This document shows, in pieces, positions 44,907 through 57,249 of a stretch of 64,000 bases of DNA (the stretch's first letter is position 1; each line of letters starts with the position of its first letter). The DNA is from Auricularia sp. M13 (Eukaryota > Basidiomycota > Agaricomycetes > Auriculariales > Auriculariaceae). A program made the position numbers and the translations under genes. The notes beneath the pieces are model-generated. The model was given only the letters and a program-made list of their open reading frames with translations. It ran no database searches and was not told the DNA's origin. The stretch spans positions 2,046,001 through 2,110,000 of the forward strand of contig CM073197.1 in NCBI GenBank assembly GCA_037042915.1. The letters are read 5' to 3'.

Positions 44907-46147
44907 GATGTTCGTGCGTGTAATCTGAATGTGACTCTCCTTGTTTCCTTACTGTAAATCTCGCGCATCACGGAATCATTTAACACTTGGGAAGAATTTG
45001 AAGACCATCGCAATCGGAGCTTACAACGAAGTGCGATGGGAGGTTCTGTACTGCTCCCTTGCTCCACAAAAGAAGGAGCGATAAGAACCGCGAGCGATTC
45101 GCGCAGCAACCAGCAGCACGCTCTCGGGCCATGGCCGGAGTTGCGTACTGCAGCTAAAGGAGTACTCAAGCCAACGGCGAGTATCTCTGTCTCTCGATTG
45201 GAGTCTCAAGCAATTGGCAAGCAGGAGACGGCCATGTTCCGGAGGTTTTAACAAAAACCAAGTTTGGTCATGTAGGCAAATTGCTCCACTTCGACATGAA
45301 GGAACCACTGGGCCTGGCGAACCCGGATGAAGGCGTGCAGCTGTAACCGACCTTCTTTCCCAAAAAAACTGGATCAATTTTTTTTTTAGTATTTCTCCAA
45401 TCTCTGAGGCCTTGAGCATCCGTTGCTGTCAGTGATGTCACGGTTGTGACTTGTCACCACAGCGCCTCCTACGTCAGCGGGAGCGGGCTCTCCCTGTGCA
45501 GCACCGGCGACAGAGGAAACACGTTTGAGGAGGTGCAAGAGAGAGGGCAAGTAGCTGGTGGAGAGTCTGGATTGGCCACCATTTGCAAGAGCCTGTGCCG
45601 TCCTATGTCATAGTTTCACTGGCAAGTTTGGGACTCGAGTCGAGGGAGATTGTTTGCTATTGCACGCGGTAGCAGCACGTTGGTGACTGTGTAGGGCGTG
45701 AGAGCATCTCTTTATAGGCTCTGTAGTTGTGTAAGTAACACAGGTCCGTAGGCCTGGTGCCAGTGAGGATGGCTCGCCGAAGACCCGGAGGGCCGAGACC
45801 GGCCCACAGTGGGATACAGGATATTCGTCGCAGCAAAGTGGGGCGACAGAGAAGACTCAGAAGGGGCCACGCGTCGAGGAGATTCTCTGTGGGCTGCAGA
45901 TGGGTCGACACGAGGTGGATGGTGGAGAGAGGGGCGCGCGGGAGCCAAGGGGGCGTGGCGCCTCGTGTCTTTCGACCGTTATTTTGCAGGAAAAATTGAA
46001 TGGAGGGTGCTGGCGGAACAAGCAGGATGGTCGGAACCAGCTGGGGTCGTCGAGAGCGCGAACGAAGACCGGTGACATCACCGATCCCTGCATGGACGAG
46101 CCCGGCTGCGGCCGAGGCCCCTTCGCTCTTCTCCTCTTGCCTGCTCG
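44907..46147. other. Intergenic region upstream of the tyrosine phosphatase
   Basis: About 1.24 kb with the 3' end of the protease-like gene and the phosphatase promoter. A-rich and T-rich runs occur near 45360-45390. Short frames at 45657-46075 show no motif. Confidence 0.45.
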
Positions 46148-49124
46148 ATGGGCGATTTTTTCAGTAAAGTGCGCGAGGGCCAGCTCGGCCTTGCGCTCAA
46201 CGGCGGCCTCGGCACGCCCGCGGTCTCTGCGGACTTTGTGCAGGCAGTGGGTGGCCGGAACGCGCCCTCGCTGACCGCCCGCCTGGACACGGCGCTGCCC
46301 GTCACCGCGCCCGCGCTGAATCTCAACCTCGACAACCCGCTCGCCTCGCTCTCGCTGCATAGCCCGCCGCCCGCGATGCGCCAGTCACCGCGCCCGCGCC
46401 AGCCGCAGGCGTCGACGTCGTCAGCGGAGTTCACGGCGCTTGTTCCGCAGGACCTCCAGGCAGCGCTTGCCGTGCCCGACACGCTCGTGCTCGACATCCG
46501 GCCCAATGCCTCATTTGCCCTCGCCCGTGTGCCCCGCGCACTTTCGCTGTCGGTGCCCTCGACGCTGCTCAAGCGCCCGGCATTTTCGCTCCAAAAGCTC
46601 TCCACCATGATGCGGCCCGCGTCTCAGGAGCGCTTCTTGGCCTGGCGTACCGCAAGCAATATTATCGTCTACGACGCCGACACCAGCGTGCTAGCCGACG
46701 GCAATAACGTTCTAGGCCTGCTTCGCAAGTTCAAAGCAGAGGGCTTTACGGGCGGTATTGCCTGGGTCCGCGGTGGCTTCACCGCCGTTTGGAGGGAAGC
46801 TCGCCATCTTGTCGTCGAGACCGCCCTCTCGGACTCGTCCGAGGGCGAGGACGATGGCCAGCAGAGCGAGAGCACAGGTCTCGTAAGGGCTCAGCAATTA
46901 CCCATGGCTGCGTTCCAGCAGGCCACGACAACGGGCGCCTCTCGTCAGCTCTCGCCTGCCCCGTCCCGCCATACTGCCGGAAGTGCTGCTCCACTGGCCT
47001 CCAACCGGGTCACCGCTTCGAACCCGTTCTACGACAACATCAGGCAGAATGTGGAGCTCGCTCAGGGAATAACGGAGCGCATCCCGCTCAAACTTCCGCC
47101 CCACATTGCCTCGCGCGTTGCGGATCTACCATTCAAGTGGTTGCGCGACATTGTCAGCCGTAATCAGGACGAGGAAGCCGAAGTGCTAGCCATGCAATTC
47201 TATAAGATCGAGTTGGCCGAACAACGTCGCTTACAGGGCATCATGCAACATCATACCAAGAATGCCTTCGACGCTCGTGCAAACGACTTTCCTTACTCCA
47301 TCACTGCCGCTATCGAGAAGGGTGCCAAGAACAGGTGCGTCTGGACGGACAAAGTCTCACGATCGTGACTGACGTGCGTAGGTATCGAGACATCTGGCCA
47401 TTCGAGCACAGTCGCGTGCGATTGAAGACGCCGGTCGATGGGTCTGATTATGTGAACGCATCTTGTATTCGTCCACTTGGTACACGTCGACGCTACATAG
47501 CAACACAAGGGCCAATGCCTACCACGTACAATGACTTTTGGGCGTACGTCTCCCTTTTTTTTTTTTTTTCTTTGCCGCACTTGTCTGACCTCCTTCAGAC
47601 TGTGCTGGGAGCAGAACGTCTCAGTCATCGTCATGCTTACCCGCCAGGTCGAGGGCGCACACGTGAAATGCGGCGATTACTGGCGCGACGAGCGATACGG
47701 CCCCTTGCGGTTGCAGCCTATATCAGTGCAGGGACCCACCGATGAGACTGAACGCACGGTAGCTGGTGCTAGTGGATTCGATTTCGGGCCATCGTCCGGC
47801 CAGGGACATCTGCCAACTCCTCCAAGTTTCTCGCCGTCAAACAGCATCATTCAACGCAAGTTCTACTTGACGCATGACAGCCATCCTGAGCAAGCACCTC
47901 GTCTTGTCACGCAGCTGCAGGTGCGTACAAGTATCTGTTACTCAAGAAACAATCTAACAATCAGGGATAGTACCTCGGTTGGCCCGATGTCAATGTCCCC
48001 GAGGATTCCGATGGCTTGTTGTGGCTGATCTCGGCCGTCGATCGCGCCATGGCGGAGGCGCGCAAGGCAGCTCAAGCAGAGCACGACCAGCCGGATCCTG
48101 GTCCAGTGCTTCTTCATTGCTCCGCTGGCGTGGGCCGCACAGGCGGTTTCATCATGGTCGACGCTGTGTTGGACGCTGTTCGGAGGGAGATGCAGAAAGC
48201 GGGCGCCGATGCGTCGTCGGAAATGGATGTGGATGCACCCTCCATCGCGGAGCGCCCCGAATCGCGTGCCAGCTCCTCGTCTCCACCCGAGCAACCACTG
48301 CCTCCCGTTTCGACATCTCTGCCCTCCATGGCGTCGTTCAGAAGCCCGCATATCCCGTCTTCTCCCTCCTCGACGCACGGGTCGCCTGCCATGCGACGAC
48401 CATCGGGAGCAAATCCGCTGTCTCTGTCGCTTCGCAAGCAATCGAGCAGCCGCAGCTCCCACATCGGGCAGCAACAGAGTGGCCATACGAGCACGTCGGA
48501 ATCTACCCAGCCAAGCTCTGATTCCTTTGCCGCTCAGAAACACGCAACATCCGTCACGTCTTTGAGCGACGTGGACTCCTCGCCCGACAAAGAGCCTCCG
48601 TCGTTATCGAAGGTTGGTCGGTTTTCGCAGCAGCAGCCAAGTGACGCCCACCAGGCGGGTATGGCAGCTGTGAGGCGGGAACTGAAGTCAGTTCCGAAAG
48701 TTACGTTGGAAACGCACTCTCATCACGCCTTTGACTATGCCCTCCAAGGCATCTTGAAACGGACTCGGACTCGTCTCCCCCGCCTTTGTCGACTTACGAC
48801 GAACCGATCCGCGAGGTCTTGGAGGATATGCGGCAACAGCGCATGAGTCTGTGTCAAAGCTTGCGGCAGTATGTCTTCGTGCATCGCGTTATCATCGAAG
48901 GCGTGCTCGCAATCGTCGACGAGCAGCGGAAGGGCGTTGTGCAGCGTGACCCCGACCAATTGCCCACCATCTCCCCACCCTCGACGAGCGCCGCTTCGGA
49001 ATTGCCAACGTTAGGCAAGAGCGGCAGCTTGAAGCGCAAGCAGCGCACCAGTCCTGACGAGCAGCCCGAGAGCATTCGGGACAAGGTCGCCCACTCGGCA
49101 TTGTTAGCAAGTACACGACGCTGA
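46148..49124 (+). CDS. Rhodanese-protein tyrosine phosphatase (Pyp/Ptp2-3-like), apparent frameshift
   Basis: Likely MAP-kinase phosphatase. Start MGDFFSKVREGQLGLALNGG. A rhodanese/CDC25-like domain includes ALAVPDTLVLDIRPNASFAL, FLAWRTASNIIVYDADTSVL and LLRKFKAEGFTGGIAWVRGG. A PTP domain follows: RYRDIWPFEHSRVRLKTP, DYVNASCIRPLGTRRRYIAT with QGPMPTTYNDFW, WEQNVSVIVMLTRQVEG, CGDYWRDERYGP, and the active-site loop LLHCSAGVGRTGGFIMVDAV. A long Ser/Pro insert sits after the loop, then LSTYDEPIREVLEDMRQQR and SLRQYVFVHRVIIEGVL, the last PTP helices. Between ILKR and DSDSSPPLSTYDEP the frame slips by one at about 48761 (cgga). A third G would restore it, and no intron fits. An intron at 47545-47599 carries a 16-T tract. 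Confidence 0.9.
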
Positions 49125-52100
49125 CCGTCGTGGCGTTTGGTTTTTCCCTTTTGGTTATTCGCATCGTTTCCTGCGCCATCCCCGTCATCCACCATAAACG
49201 CACATATACACACAGTCTCCCTTGGTACTGCTCCCTCTGACATCACACGTGCAACCAATATTCACACTTTATTAACGTTTGTATCAGGCAGCGTCATGGA
49301 GAAGTCTGCATGTATCATCGTCTCAGGTTTTGTACGTGTAGCTGCTCCCTACTCCTGCACACCATCGCTTTGCTGGCTACGTCGTCCTCTCCTCGTTTTG
49401 TTCGCCTATTGTCATCGTATCCTGTCCTATTCACCTCGTCAATTGTTGTCGTTGGGACTATGAGCTCCTTATTTTACTTTTCGCAGTCTGTCATCGTACG
49501 CGTTGAATGGCTATAAGCCATATCCTACCTTGCCATAGTCTTTACGTAGATTTATGAGTAGTAGCTCGTGCGTGACAAAAAGCGCATGCCTCGCCGTCCA
49601 CCATTTATTCAACGCCCACGCTTGCTTGCAGTAATTTGAAGTGTCGCGACCACACAAAAAGGAAACTCAGGCAAGGCTGAGGAGCGAGAAATTCTGAGAC
49701 GTGGCTTTAAGTTGATGGCCCGACACGGCATGCTCTAGTAAAAGGCGAGAACGTGATGCGATATGCTGGACCATCAGCCACGTATGAATAAGGCCTGCCG
49801 CGAGAACCAAGTCGATTGATAGCATTTTGAACGCAACAGACGGCCGTTGTTAAGTCAGCTACAGATCGTCTCCCGCAAGCGTGTCCACGCTCTCGAAGCC
49901 CCTTGGCAATGAGATGGATGTGAATCCGAGTTTAGCTTGGGATGACGAACAGTGAATCGCAGCGCTGTGCCAGATAACGCGGACGCAAATTAAAGTCGCC
50001 TGGCCTGGCTGCATTATCGTTTGTTGAGAGTTGAACATATTTCCAGGGAAGTGTGGCCAATGTTAGGAAGCCACCTAGATGGCAGAGCAAAGCATAGAAG
50101 GTTATTGGGCTCAGGGGCGAAGTGGCATGAGTCCGTGGTGTCGAGTTCAAACGGACGGGCAGTCAGTTGGACAAGAACAAGCGTGGTATTCATAGCATAA
50201 AGTAGGCTTCGCATGCATCGGCGGCGCGTGTCAGTGGACCACGCAATAGCGAGATATTGGACAGCCAACTCATTTGAAGGCGGCGAGGAGGAGCGTTGGA
50301 TCCGGAGATTGCCGTCCGCGGCCAGCGTGCGTCCAGCTGCCTCCTCGCAAATATCTTCATGGCCGGTAGCCTTCGTGGGAGCTAGCCCGATGCGGCATGC
50401 AGGCCCTCCCGACTACAGTGGTCGCGTGGCTAACGTAGAGGCGCGTCGGATGCCGATCCTTGCTCCACCGTTATCCGCGGCGTCGCGCCGTAATGGCACG
50501 ACGGGGACGGCGCCCGGGAGACTCACAAGCTCTCTCGTCGCCGCGCATGCTCGCTCGCCGAGATGGACTGGGCCGAGTGCTCGAAAGTTCAGCGTTGATA
50601 CGGCCGGCCCCCGTCGCCCAACGTGAAAAGCTATTTAGTCCCCGGCAAGCATGATGTTCAACTCACGAATGTGAGGGAGACGTCTATCGCGGGCCTGCTA
50701 ACGGCTCAGCATAGCTGTATCCTGCGGTCGTGATGGTACCGGCTATCAGCTTCAATCCGCTAGCCAAGCTGCCAGTGGCCATCTTTGCTGGCGTGCAAGC
50801 TGCAGCAGTCCGTCCGTTGCTTGCGGCTGGAGAGTCGTCCGTGTCGTAGAGACTGGAGTAAGAAGGATCTCTAGCGCTTGAAAAGTTCCTGGAGAGCCTG
50901 TTGGGCTCTGAGTGCGCCTGGGCCCTGGGGATGGCAAATCCGGTGCCTCGGAGACACGCTTTTCGGGCGGTAGACAACGGTGGATCCTGCATGAGCAAAG
51001 GGTCCTCCGTGCGGTTCTACCAGCTTGGGTGTCATGGATAGAGCTTCTGTGAAGTATTCAGGTCCTCGTTAAGTACCCGGGATAGGATCCTAGGCTGTTG
51101 CTTCCGGCGACAGGGACACGTCGGCTGCGTGCGGTCGACCGTCTAGCTGCCATGCGTCGCGTTGCTTATAAGATACGCCGATTATCCTCTGCCATCAGCC
51201 ATTTTGAAAGTATGTGAGTATGCTTGGACGTTTCTCGAAGGCGGAAGATTACAGAAGCGGGTTTCGCGTCTGGCACGCGACTCGCTCGACGGCGCGCGCG
51301 GATAACGCTCCCAGCAGCTCCCAATTTATAAGTGTACGGGGAGATGTTAAAGGCTGACAGCGTAAGAGGCAAGTAGAGTACCCAAAGGCTCGCTTGTAGA
51401 TGGAGGAAATATCCGCATCTCGGGTCGATCCAGGTCGAACCACTGTGCACGGAGAGTGCCCGTCTCGGCCTCCGTTGTCCATGTCGCAATCCTGGACATC
51501 TTGTTCTGCTAATGTATATGGGATGCCTTGGAACAATGGCATACCTCAGGCGTGTATCCGATAACTTTAGGGCTTGGGGAAGCTTGCAAGGCAGCCAGCC
51601 TTCACCCCTCTGAATATTTTCATGGCATGATACAATCTCCAGCATTGCGAAATGTTTTCGGGCCCTCTCCATGTCATGAAATAGTTAGCAGGCTGAGAGG
51701 GCTTTACTCGGGGATGTCCTCGTCACACGTCAACCCCTCAGCGTAACGCCGAGATGCCCGCACGCCTATCCGCAATCTCAGTGGCCATCGTCAACGCACC
51801 CTACGCGCATGCTCTGAGAGCTCGTGCTCACAGAGCTGCGTGCGGGAGGCGTCGTACGACCACGGACTGAGACCGTCGCCTCCGAGGCCGACGCTTCAGA
51901 ATCAAAGCGGGATCTCAACGGTGGCGAGTTGAACCCACATGGCTCGCGCGTGGAGCATCGCAAGGCTCCGTTCTTCCAGAACGCAGAAGAGTTTGTGGGG
52001 TAGGTCGGGTGTTGCTCGCGCTCGCGCCCTGAGCTTGACGGCGCCGGCTCGCCCCTTCTGGTGCAATGAGAGCGTCCAAGTCCTTGCGCTGCACGTCCTC

Positions 52101-53265
52101 CGTGCAGTGGCCAAACTCTTGTGTACGCTCGCGTTCGCGCTATTACTGTACCCGCAGGCCGATCGCGCTGCGCCAACAACTGAGACGGGGTTTGCTGATG
52201 TATTCTCTTACTCCGGAAGGAAGGGTTGGGTGCGGACAGGTAGCGCTGACGCCCTCGCAACGCGGCGAACAGTTTGCGGAGTGTTTTCGGTCAAGATGTC
52301 ACCGCTGACGTCTGTTCGATGAACAAGCCCGTCCGTCGTATTGAAACTAGTTTCGCACCTCGACCCAAGTGGAAGAATGGACACATAGAGAATGCGTCAT
52401 CTTCCCTCTCTCTGCATGAAGTCTCAGCGTTGACCAGGAACGACGGGAAAAGAGGAGAGATCTGAATCTGAGATTGGATCTTGGCCACGCGGCTGGCGTT
52501 GCCGTGCGAGGAGCGCTCCGCGTCCTCGCTCCTCTCCCTGCGTGCTCGGCAGGCGTCATTGACGCCGTCGTGGAGAGACGTCGATGGACCCAGGGCAAGG
52601 TGGTGCATGCCGGGCTCCAGCTGCCCGAGAGGCAGAACTACGCATCGGATCACTGGGAGTTTATTACGGTGCAAACTGGCAGATTGAATTACCCAGGGTT
52701 CTTGTCCATCATTTGGTACGTGCTTGTTCCTGCGTCCGTACTGGCCGTGCAGGCGAGAGGCGAGAGAACCTGAGAGTGAGACAAGAGCCCAAGAAGGATT
52801 GAGACTTGAATTTAGACTACGATCTAGCTTTGTTTCTATTATACCACGTGGGAAACATGCGTGGGAGACTGCGTTGATGGCAATCGCTGGCGGAACGCGC
52901 GGTGCTGGCGGCGAAGGCCGAATGCGAATTCAGGACTCCTTTTGCACCGACTGTGTCGAGTTAGTATTCGCGTCGTTCGTTACAGCACCACTTCCCGAGG
53001 AAGGCTTGCATTGTTATGGGCTGCGGGAGTAGAAACGGCGGGTCCTCACACGCCCTGTTATGAGCTCTGCGCCCGGTGAGTGGGCCGTGTCCCCTTCCTG
53101 TCGCGCCCGCCGCTTGCCCGCCTGCCCACGCTCGTTTTTTATCGTCAACTGACTGAATTGGACGTTTCTCATGGCCTCCTGTTTCCGCTGTCCATAAACA
53201 AAAATGCCGGGATCCACTGCTCCATCCGAAACGTCATTTCTTCTGGCCACTACATCTTGCTGTTC
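49125..53265. other. 4-kb stretch without a recognisable gene
   Basis: The longest gene-free stretch in the window. Open frames are present on both strands (for example 51778-52260 -, 50213-50626 +, 50684-50998 -, 52474-52773 +), but they overlap each other, start mostly at non-ATG codons and show no family motif. It could hold decayed genes, fast-evolving orphan genes or long UTRs. Confidence 0.4.
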
Positions 53266-55594
53266 ATGGACGCCGGACGCCAATTCATACCCTTTCCTCG
53301 CTCCCCCGGACGCTTTTGCCGCTGCCTCTGCTGCTGCCAAACGCTCGCCGTCGGACCGTCGTCCGCCTCGCCGATGTCGGCCACCTCTGGTGCATTCACG
53401 ACCACCTCGGATGGGACGACCTCCGCGACGACCCCCGCGGCCCCGATCACGACCTCCCCCTCTCCGCCCGCGACCGCTCCGGACTCGTCCACGGATGCTA
53501 CGACCACCCCTCCAGACTCGACCACCACTTCGACAGACCCTGTCTCCGAGTCGACACCACCAGCCACCTCTCCGCCAATTACCACCACAAGTGTTAGCAC
53601 GCCCACTAGCTCAATCAGCACGAGTTCGCCGTCAACATCCACGTGCGTCATTTGCCTCGCGCCTGTACGGCCTAGCGCTTTAGCTTTGTTGACATAAAAC
53701 AGAACGAGCTCATCGACGTCGACGACGTTCACCTCCACCATGTCGACGACGACCCAAGATCCCCCGCCCACGGAAACCTCGTCGACTACCACCTTCTCCT
53801 CATCCACCTCAACCGAGCCTACACCCCTCCCTCCTCCTCGTCGTCGTCATCGAGTTCGTCGAGCTCCACGACAACTACGACCACATCCTCATCCACCTCG
53901 ACGACTTCAAGCACGTCGTCGTCGTCAAGCTCGTCGTCCTCGTCAAGCAGTTCGAGTAGCTCTAGTTCGTCAGGTACGATCTCGGACACGACTGGCACAT
54001 CCTCTAGCTCGTCCGCGAGCTCGTCCTCCTCGTCCCGTCCCCCAACTGTCACAACCACAAGTAACGACGATTCTACCTCTTCTTCCTCTTCCCCGACAGT
54101 TACGCGAACAAGCGTGGCGACATCCACTGCTTCAGAGACTGGCACTACGTCAACCCGGTCGTTTCCTGTGCTTCCCTCATCGGAAACAACACCTGGCACC
54201 TCGTCGTGCGTTAACTTAGCAAAATCTGGCATAGAAGGCTGACGCGGTCGTCACAGGAGATCAACTTCTCAGTCCACTGCGTCCTCAGCCATCAGTATCA
54301 CTACTACGGGCCCCAATGGAACTCCTGTCGTCACTGCTCCTCCGACGATTGTTACAACCATCTACACCGACGACGGCAAGGGCGGAACTACCGCCGTCAT
54401 CATCACCATCCACAATCCCACTGGCACGCTCAGTCCCGTAGGAGCGGGTCGCGGTCCCACAGAGCAGTGCGCTTTGAGCACAAGCTCAGTACGCGAACGC
54501 TCATGTCTTTCCTCGCAGATTCTTCCATAACAAAGGCGCCGTTGCCGCCGTCTTTACCATCGTTGGTCTTGCTGTAGTGGCAATTACCGTGGGTCTGTGG
54601 TTTGCGTGGCGGCGACACCGGATGAGGCGACAAATCCGCCGGGACGCTGCCTTTGCTGCTGGTGTGCCAGTGACAAACCCTGTGCGACCTCTCGCCGACG
54701 ACGATGACGCTGCTGAGCGTGCTCACCGCCGGCGGACTCTGGCCGGGTTAGATGGGCTGGATGGTTCGCAGGCCGCGTTTCTCGGCCAGCCTATCGCTGC
54801 TAGTCTTCCAGGATATAACTCAGACTCCGGGGAAGGCGAAACGTATGAGCCGTACGCTGGCTATGGGCCGCGGCCCCTCCTCTCTGCACTCGCCACAGGC
54901 GTCCCGCCAGAATATGTTCCCGCCCGCGCACAATCGACCTCGCCGCGGCCTGCATCTCCTGGCTATACGATGCCGATCGCCCGTAATGCGTCGAGCTCCG
55001 TTGGTCATAGCGGCAGCTCGAGTGGACATGAGTACTCGAGTTCACATGGGCATACGTGGATTCAGCCGCATCCGTACTCGGCAGGGCGTCAAAGAACCGG
55101 CGGGCCCGTCGATTCGCCACCGACCAGCGACCAGCAGCACGAACCTTTGATGAGCGCAAGCAGTCCGCCGCCACCGCCGCCTATCCCCAGCCGGAATCCT
55201 AGTCGGGCGGGCATGAAGATCGAGTTGCCTCCTCCGCCGGTGTTGACGACGACTGGTACAAGCGAAGATTCGCACGCTGTGACGCAGCCGTATGCTACCG
55301 CTAACTCGGAGTTCCCGCCCAGCAGCTACTCGCTCTACCCGCCCTCGGATGATGGACGGTTAGACCCCAATCTTGCGCAGCGGTTACGAGGAGGTGCCAT
55401 GACCAGTGCGAGCACGCAGTCCTTCCGCGACGATCAGGACTACTCGCGCCGTGTGGCTATGGTGGGTGTTTATTGTTACTCAGGATGCGCTAGTTGAGTT
55501 TGACCGTGTTTTTCTCTAGATACGGCAAAACACGTATGACAGCTACACGAGCATGCCGTCAAACATACCCGAAAGTGACGACGACGCACAATAG
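53266..55594 (+). CDS. Ser/Thr-rich single-pass cell-surface protein (mucin-like)
   Basis: A long extracellular part of Ser, Thr and Pro (TTTSDGTTSATTPAAPITTS; later runs of Ser codons with SSTSTTSSTSS) is suited to dense O-glycosylation. It is followed by ISITTTGPNGTPVVTAPPTI, VTTIYTDDGKGGTTAVIITI and a transmembrane helix (GAVAAVFTIVGLAVVAITVG with LWFAW). A basic stop-transfer RRHRMRRQIRR and a disordered cytoplasmic tail (LPGYNSDSGEGETYEPYAGY; PSSYSLYPPSDDGRLDPNLA) end at 55594 (MPSNIPESDDDAQ). This is the layout of fungal wall sensors and related membrane proteins; no WSC domain is seen. The ATG at 53266 is provisional, and a signal peptide is not clear. The Ser-rich part needs a change of frame at 53824-53827 (CCCC), where one more C would give a continuous frame. 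Confidence 0.68.
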
Positions 55595-56113
55595 TATTGC
55601 GCCACTCGGCGCATGACAATTGTGCCTGTTTCACTTTCGTTTACTTACTCTGGAGGGCATTTTTATGGAGGATAGAGACTCTACTGATCGCATCCACGCA
55701 CACACCGTCCCATTTGCATCTATCGGCGGCCCGCGCGCGCACCCCATTCTCCTTCGAACCATCTTTCTTTCCATTTCGACACACTCACGCAAGGACCCTC
55801 ACACACGACTCGCGCCACTTGCTCTGATATCTGCTTTCGCCTGTTTATCACATCCGCACCTCCTACAGCCCCTTCTTTATCCTTCACCACGATTCACGAC
55901 CTCTTCGCACACCCCCGCACTCTACACACATCCTACGCACTAGCCAGCCGCACACCCTCTCATTGTCTCCCGGGTCGGATGGTCTCTTTCGCGTACATAG
56001 TTTCTGAGATGGCTCTTTCTCTCAGCCCCAAGAATATCATGCATGTAGCAATGGACGCGGCACCGGCCCAGATGGCGGCAGCAATATTCGCCCCTTGGTG
56101 TAGAACTCCCACG
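55595..56113. other. Pyrimidine-rich leader / promoter of the hydrolase gene
   Basis: About 520 bp. From about 55680 to 55945 the + strand is strongly C/T/A-rich and G-poor, with many cac and ctt words, a common feature of basidiomycete promoters and transcript starts. The frame of the hydrolase is open back to an ATG at 55979, but its peptide has no family resemblance. Confidence 0.5.
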
Positions 56114-57249
56114 ATGGCCCGCGTGCGTCCAAGGGTTGAGCGCACAGAGCGGTGGGGAAACCGCACGCACTTTTGGATCGAATATCCGAACGGCCTGGTC
56201 GACCTCTCAGAGACGAATCACGAGCCAGAGCTTGCAAAGGAGGCGCCTATGCCCGCTCCCGAAGGGCTGGTCGATATTTCCGTGGAGGGAGATCGCGTTA
56301 TCCGAGTCGACCCTAAGCGCTGCGCGCTCGTGGTCGTGGACATGCAGAAGTAGGTGCTTCACACAAACAACCGATCAGAACGAGCAATTGAGGTGATTCT
56401 GCGGGTCGCAGCTTCTTCCTGCACCCTGAGATGCGACACCATCCTAAGGGACTGGCGTGTGTAGACCCACTCCTGAATGCTCTCCCTACCCTGCGCGAGC
56501 GCGGAATGCGGATTGTCTGGCTGTGAGTCTCTCAGTTGGGCAACGTTTACGCTAATCAACTCGACGCTGCTCAGTAATTGGGGAATAGCACCAGCTGAAC
56601 TCGAGACGCTCCCTCCGAGCCTTCTGCGTGGATTCTCTCGCTCTTCGCGGGGAGGCTTTGGAACTGACATGGGGAAGAATCATGGCCGCTTGCTCATGCG
56701 TGGAGAGTGGAACGCGGAGCTGTATGGACCCCTGCAAGCTGCATACGGGGAGGGCAAGGGTAAAGGAACTGATGTTTGGATCCATAAAAACAGGTACTGG
56801 CGTACCAAAGATCACTCTCATGCGTTGACGAATCGTCGTCATAGGATAAGCGGTTTATGGGGCGCAGGAGGGCCATGCGAAGTGTTCCTCCAGGAGATGG
56901 GCATTCGCACATTGCTCTTCGCTGGGGTTAATGCAGATCAATGCGTCAACGGAACACTCGTTGACGCATCGTTTAAGGCAACCATTTCGCCCTCGTCGTT
57001 AATGGGAATTAATGAGTTTCTTGCAGGGCTACAACTGCGTGATTGTCCGGGACTGCGTGGTGAGCTTGCTGAAGTGTGATCGAGAGGAAACACTAAATCC
57101 AAACTCATAGGCAACGACCTCGCCTGAAGGCGGCCTTGAGAATGTGATCTATAACGCAGGCGGCGTGAGTCACGTGATCTAGGCGTGACCTTGCTGAACG
57201 ATTGTAGATGGGCTTTGTCACTACGTCGGAGAAGCTGCAGCAAATATGA
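56114..57249 (+). CDS. Isochorismatase-family cysteine hydrolase
   Basis: Members hydrolyse isochorismate, ureidoacrylate, nicotinamide or related amides; the substrate here is unknown. Start MARVRPRVERTERWGNRTHF (ATG at 56114), then WIEYPNGLVDLSETNHEPEL. The catalytic Asp lies in RCALVVVDMQK-FFLHPEM. Then GLACVDPLLNALPTLRERGM, NWGIAPAELETLPPSLLRGF, and IRTLLFAGVNADQCVNGTLV with the nucleophilic Cys. After VDASFK the chain continues GYNCVIVRDCV, ATTSPEGGLENVIYNAGG, MGFVTTSEKLQQI (stop at 57249). The intron between SFK and GYN (56978-57026, 49 nt) begins gcaacc and ends cag, so it is GC-AG; no GT donor preserves the family motif. Other introns (56351-56411 region, 56523-56575 region, two after the Cys) are GT-AG. 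An N-terminal extension from 55979 is possible. Confidence 0.87.

Noticed and set aside
51778-52260. 160-codon minus-strand frame in the gene desert
   Set aside because: Arg/Ser-rich without motif and overlapped by frames on the + strand; no support for translation.
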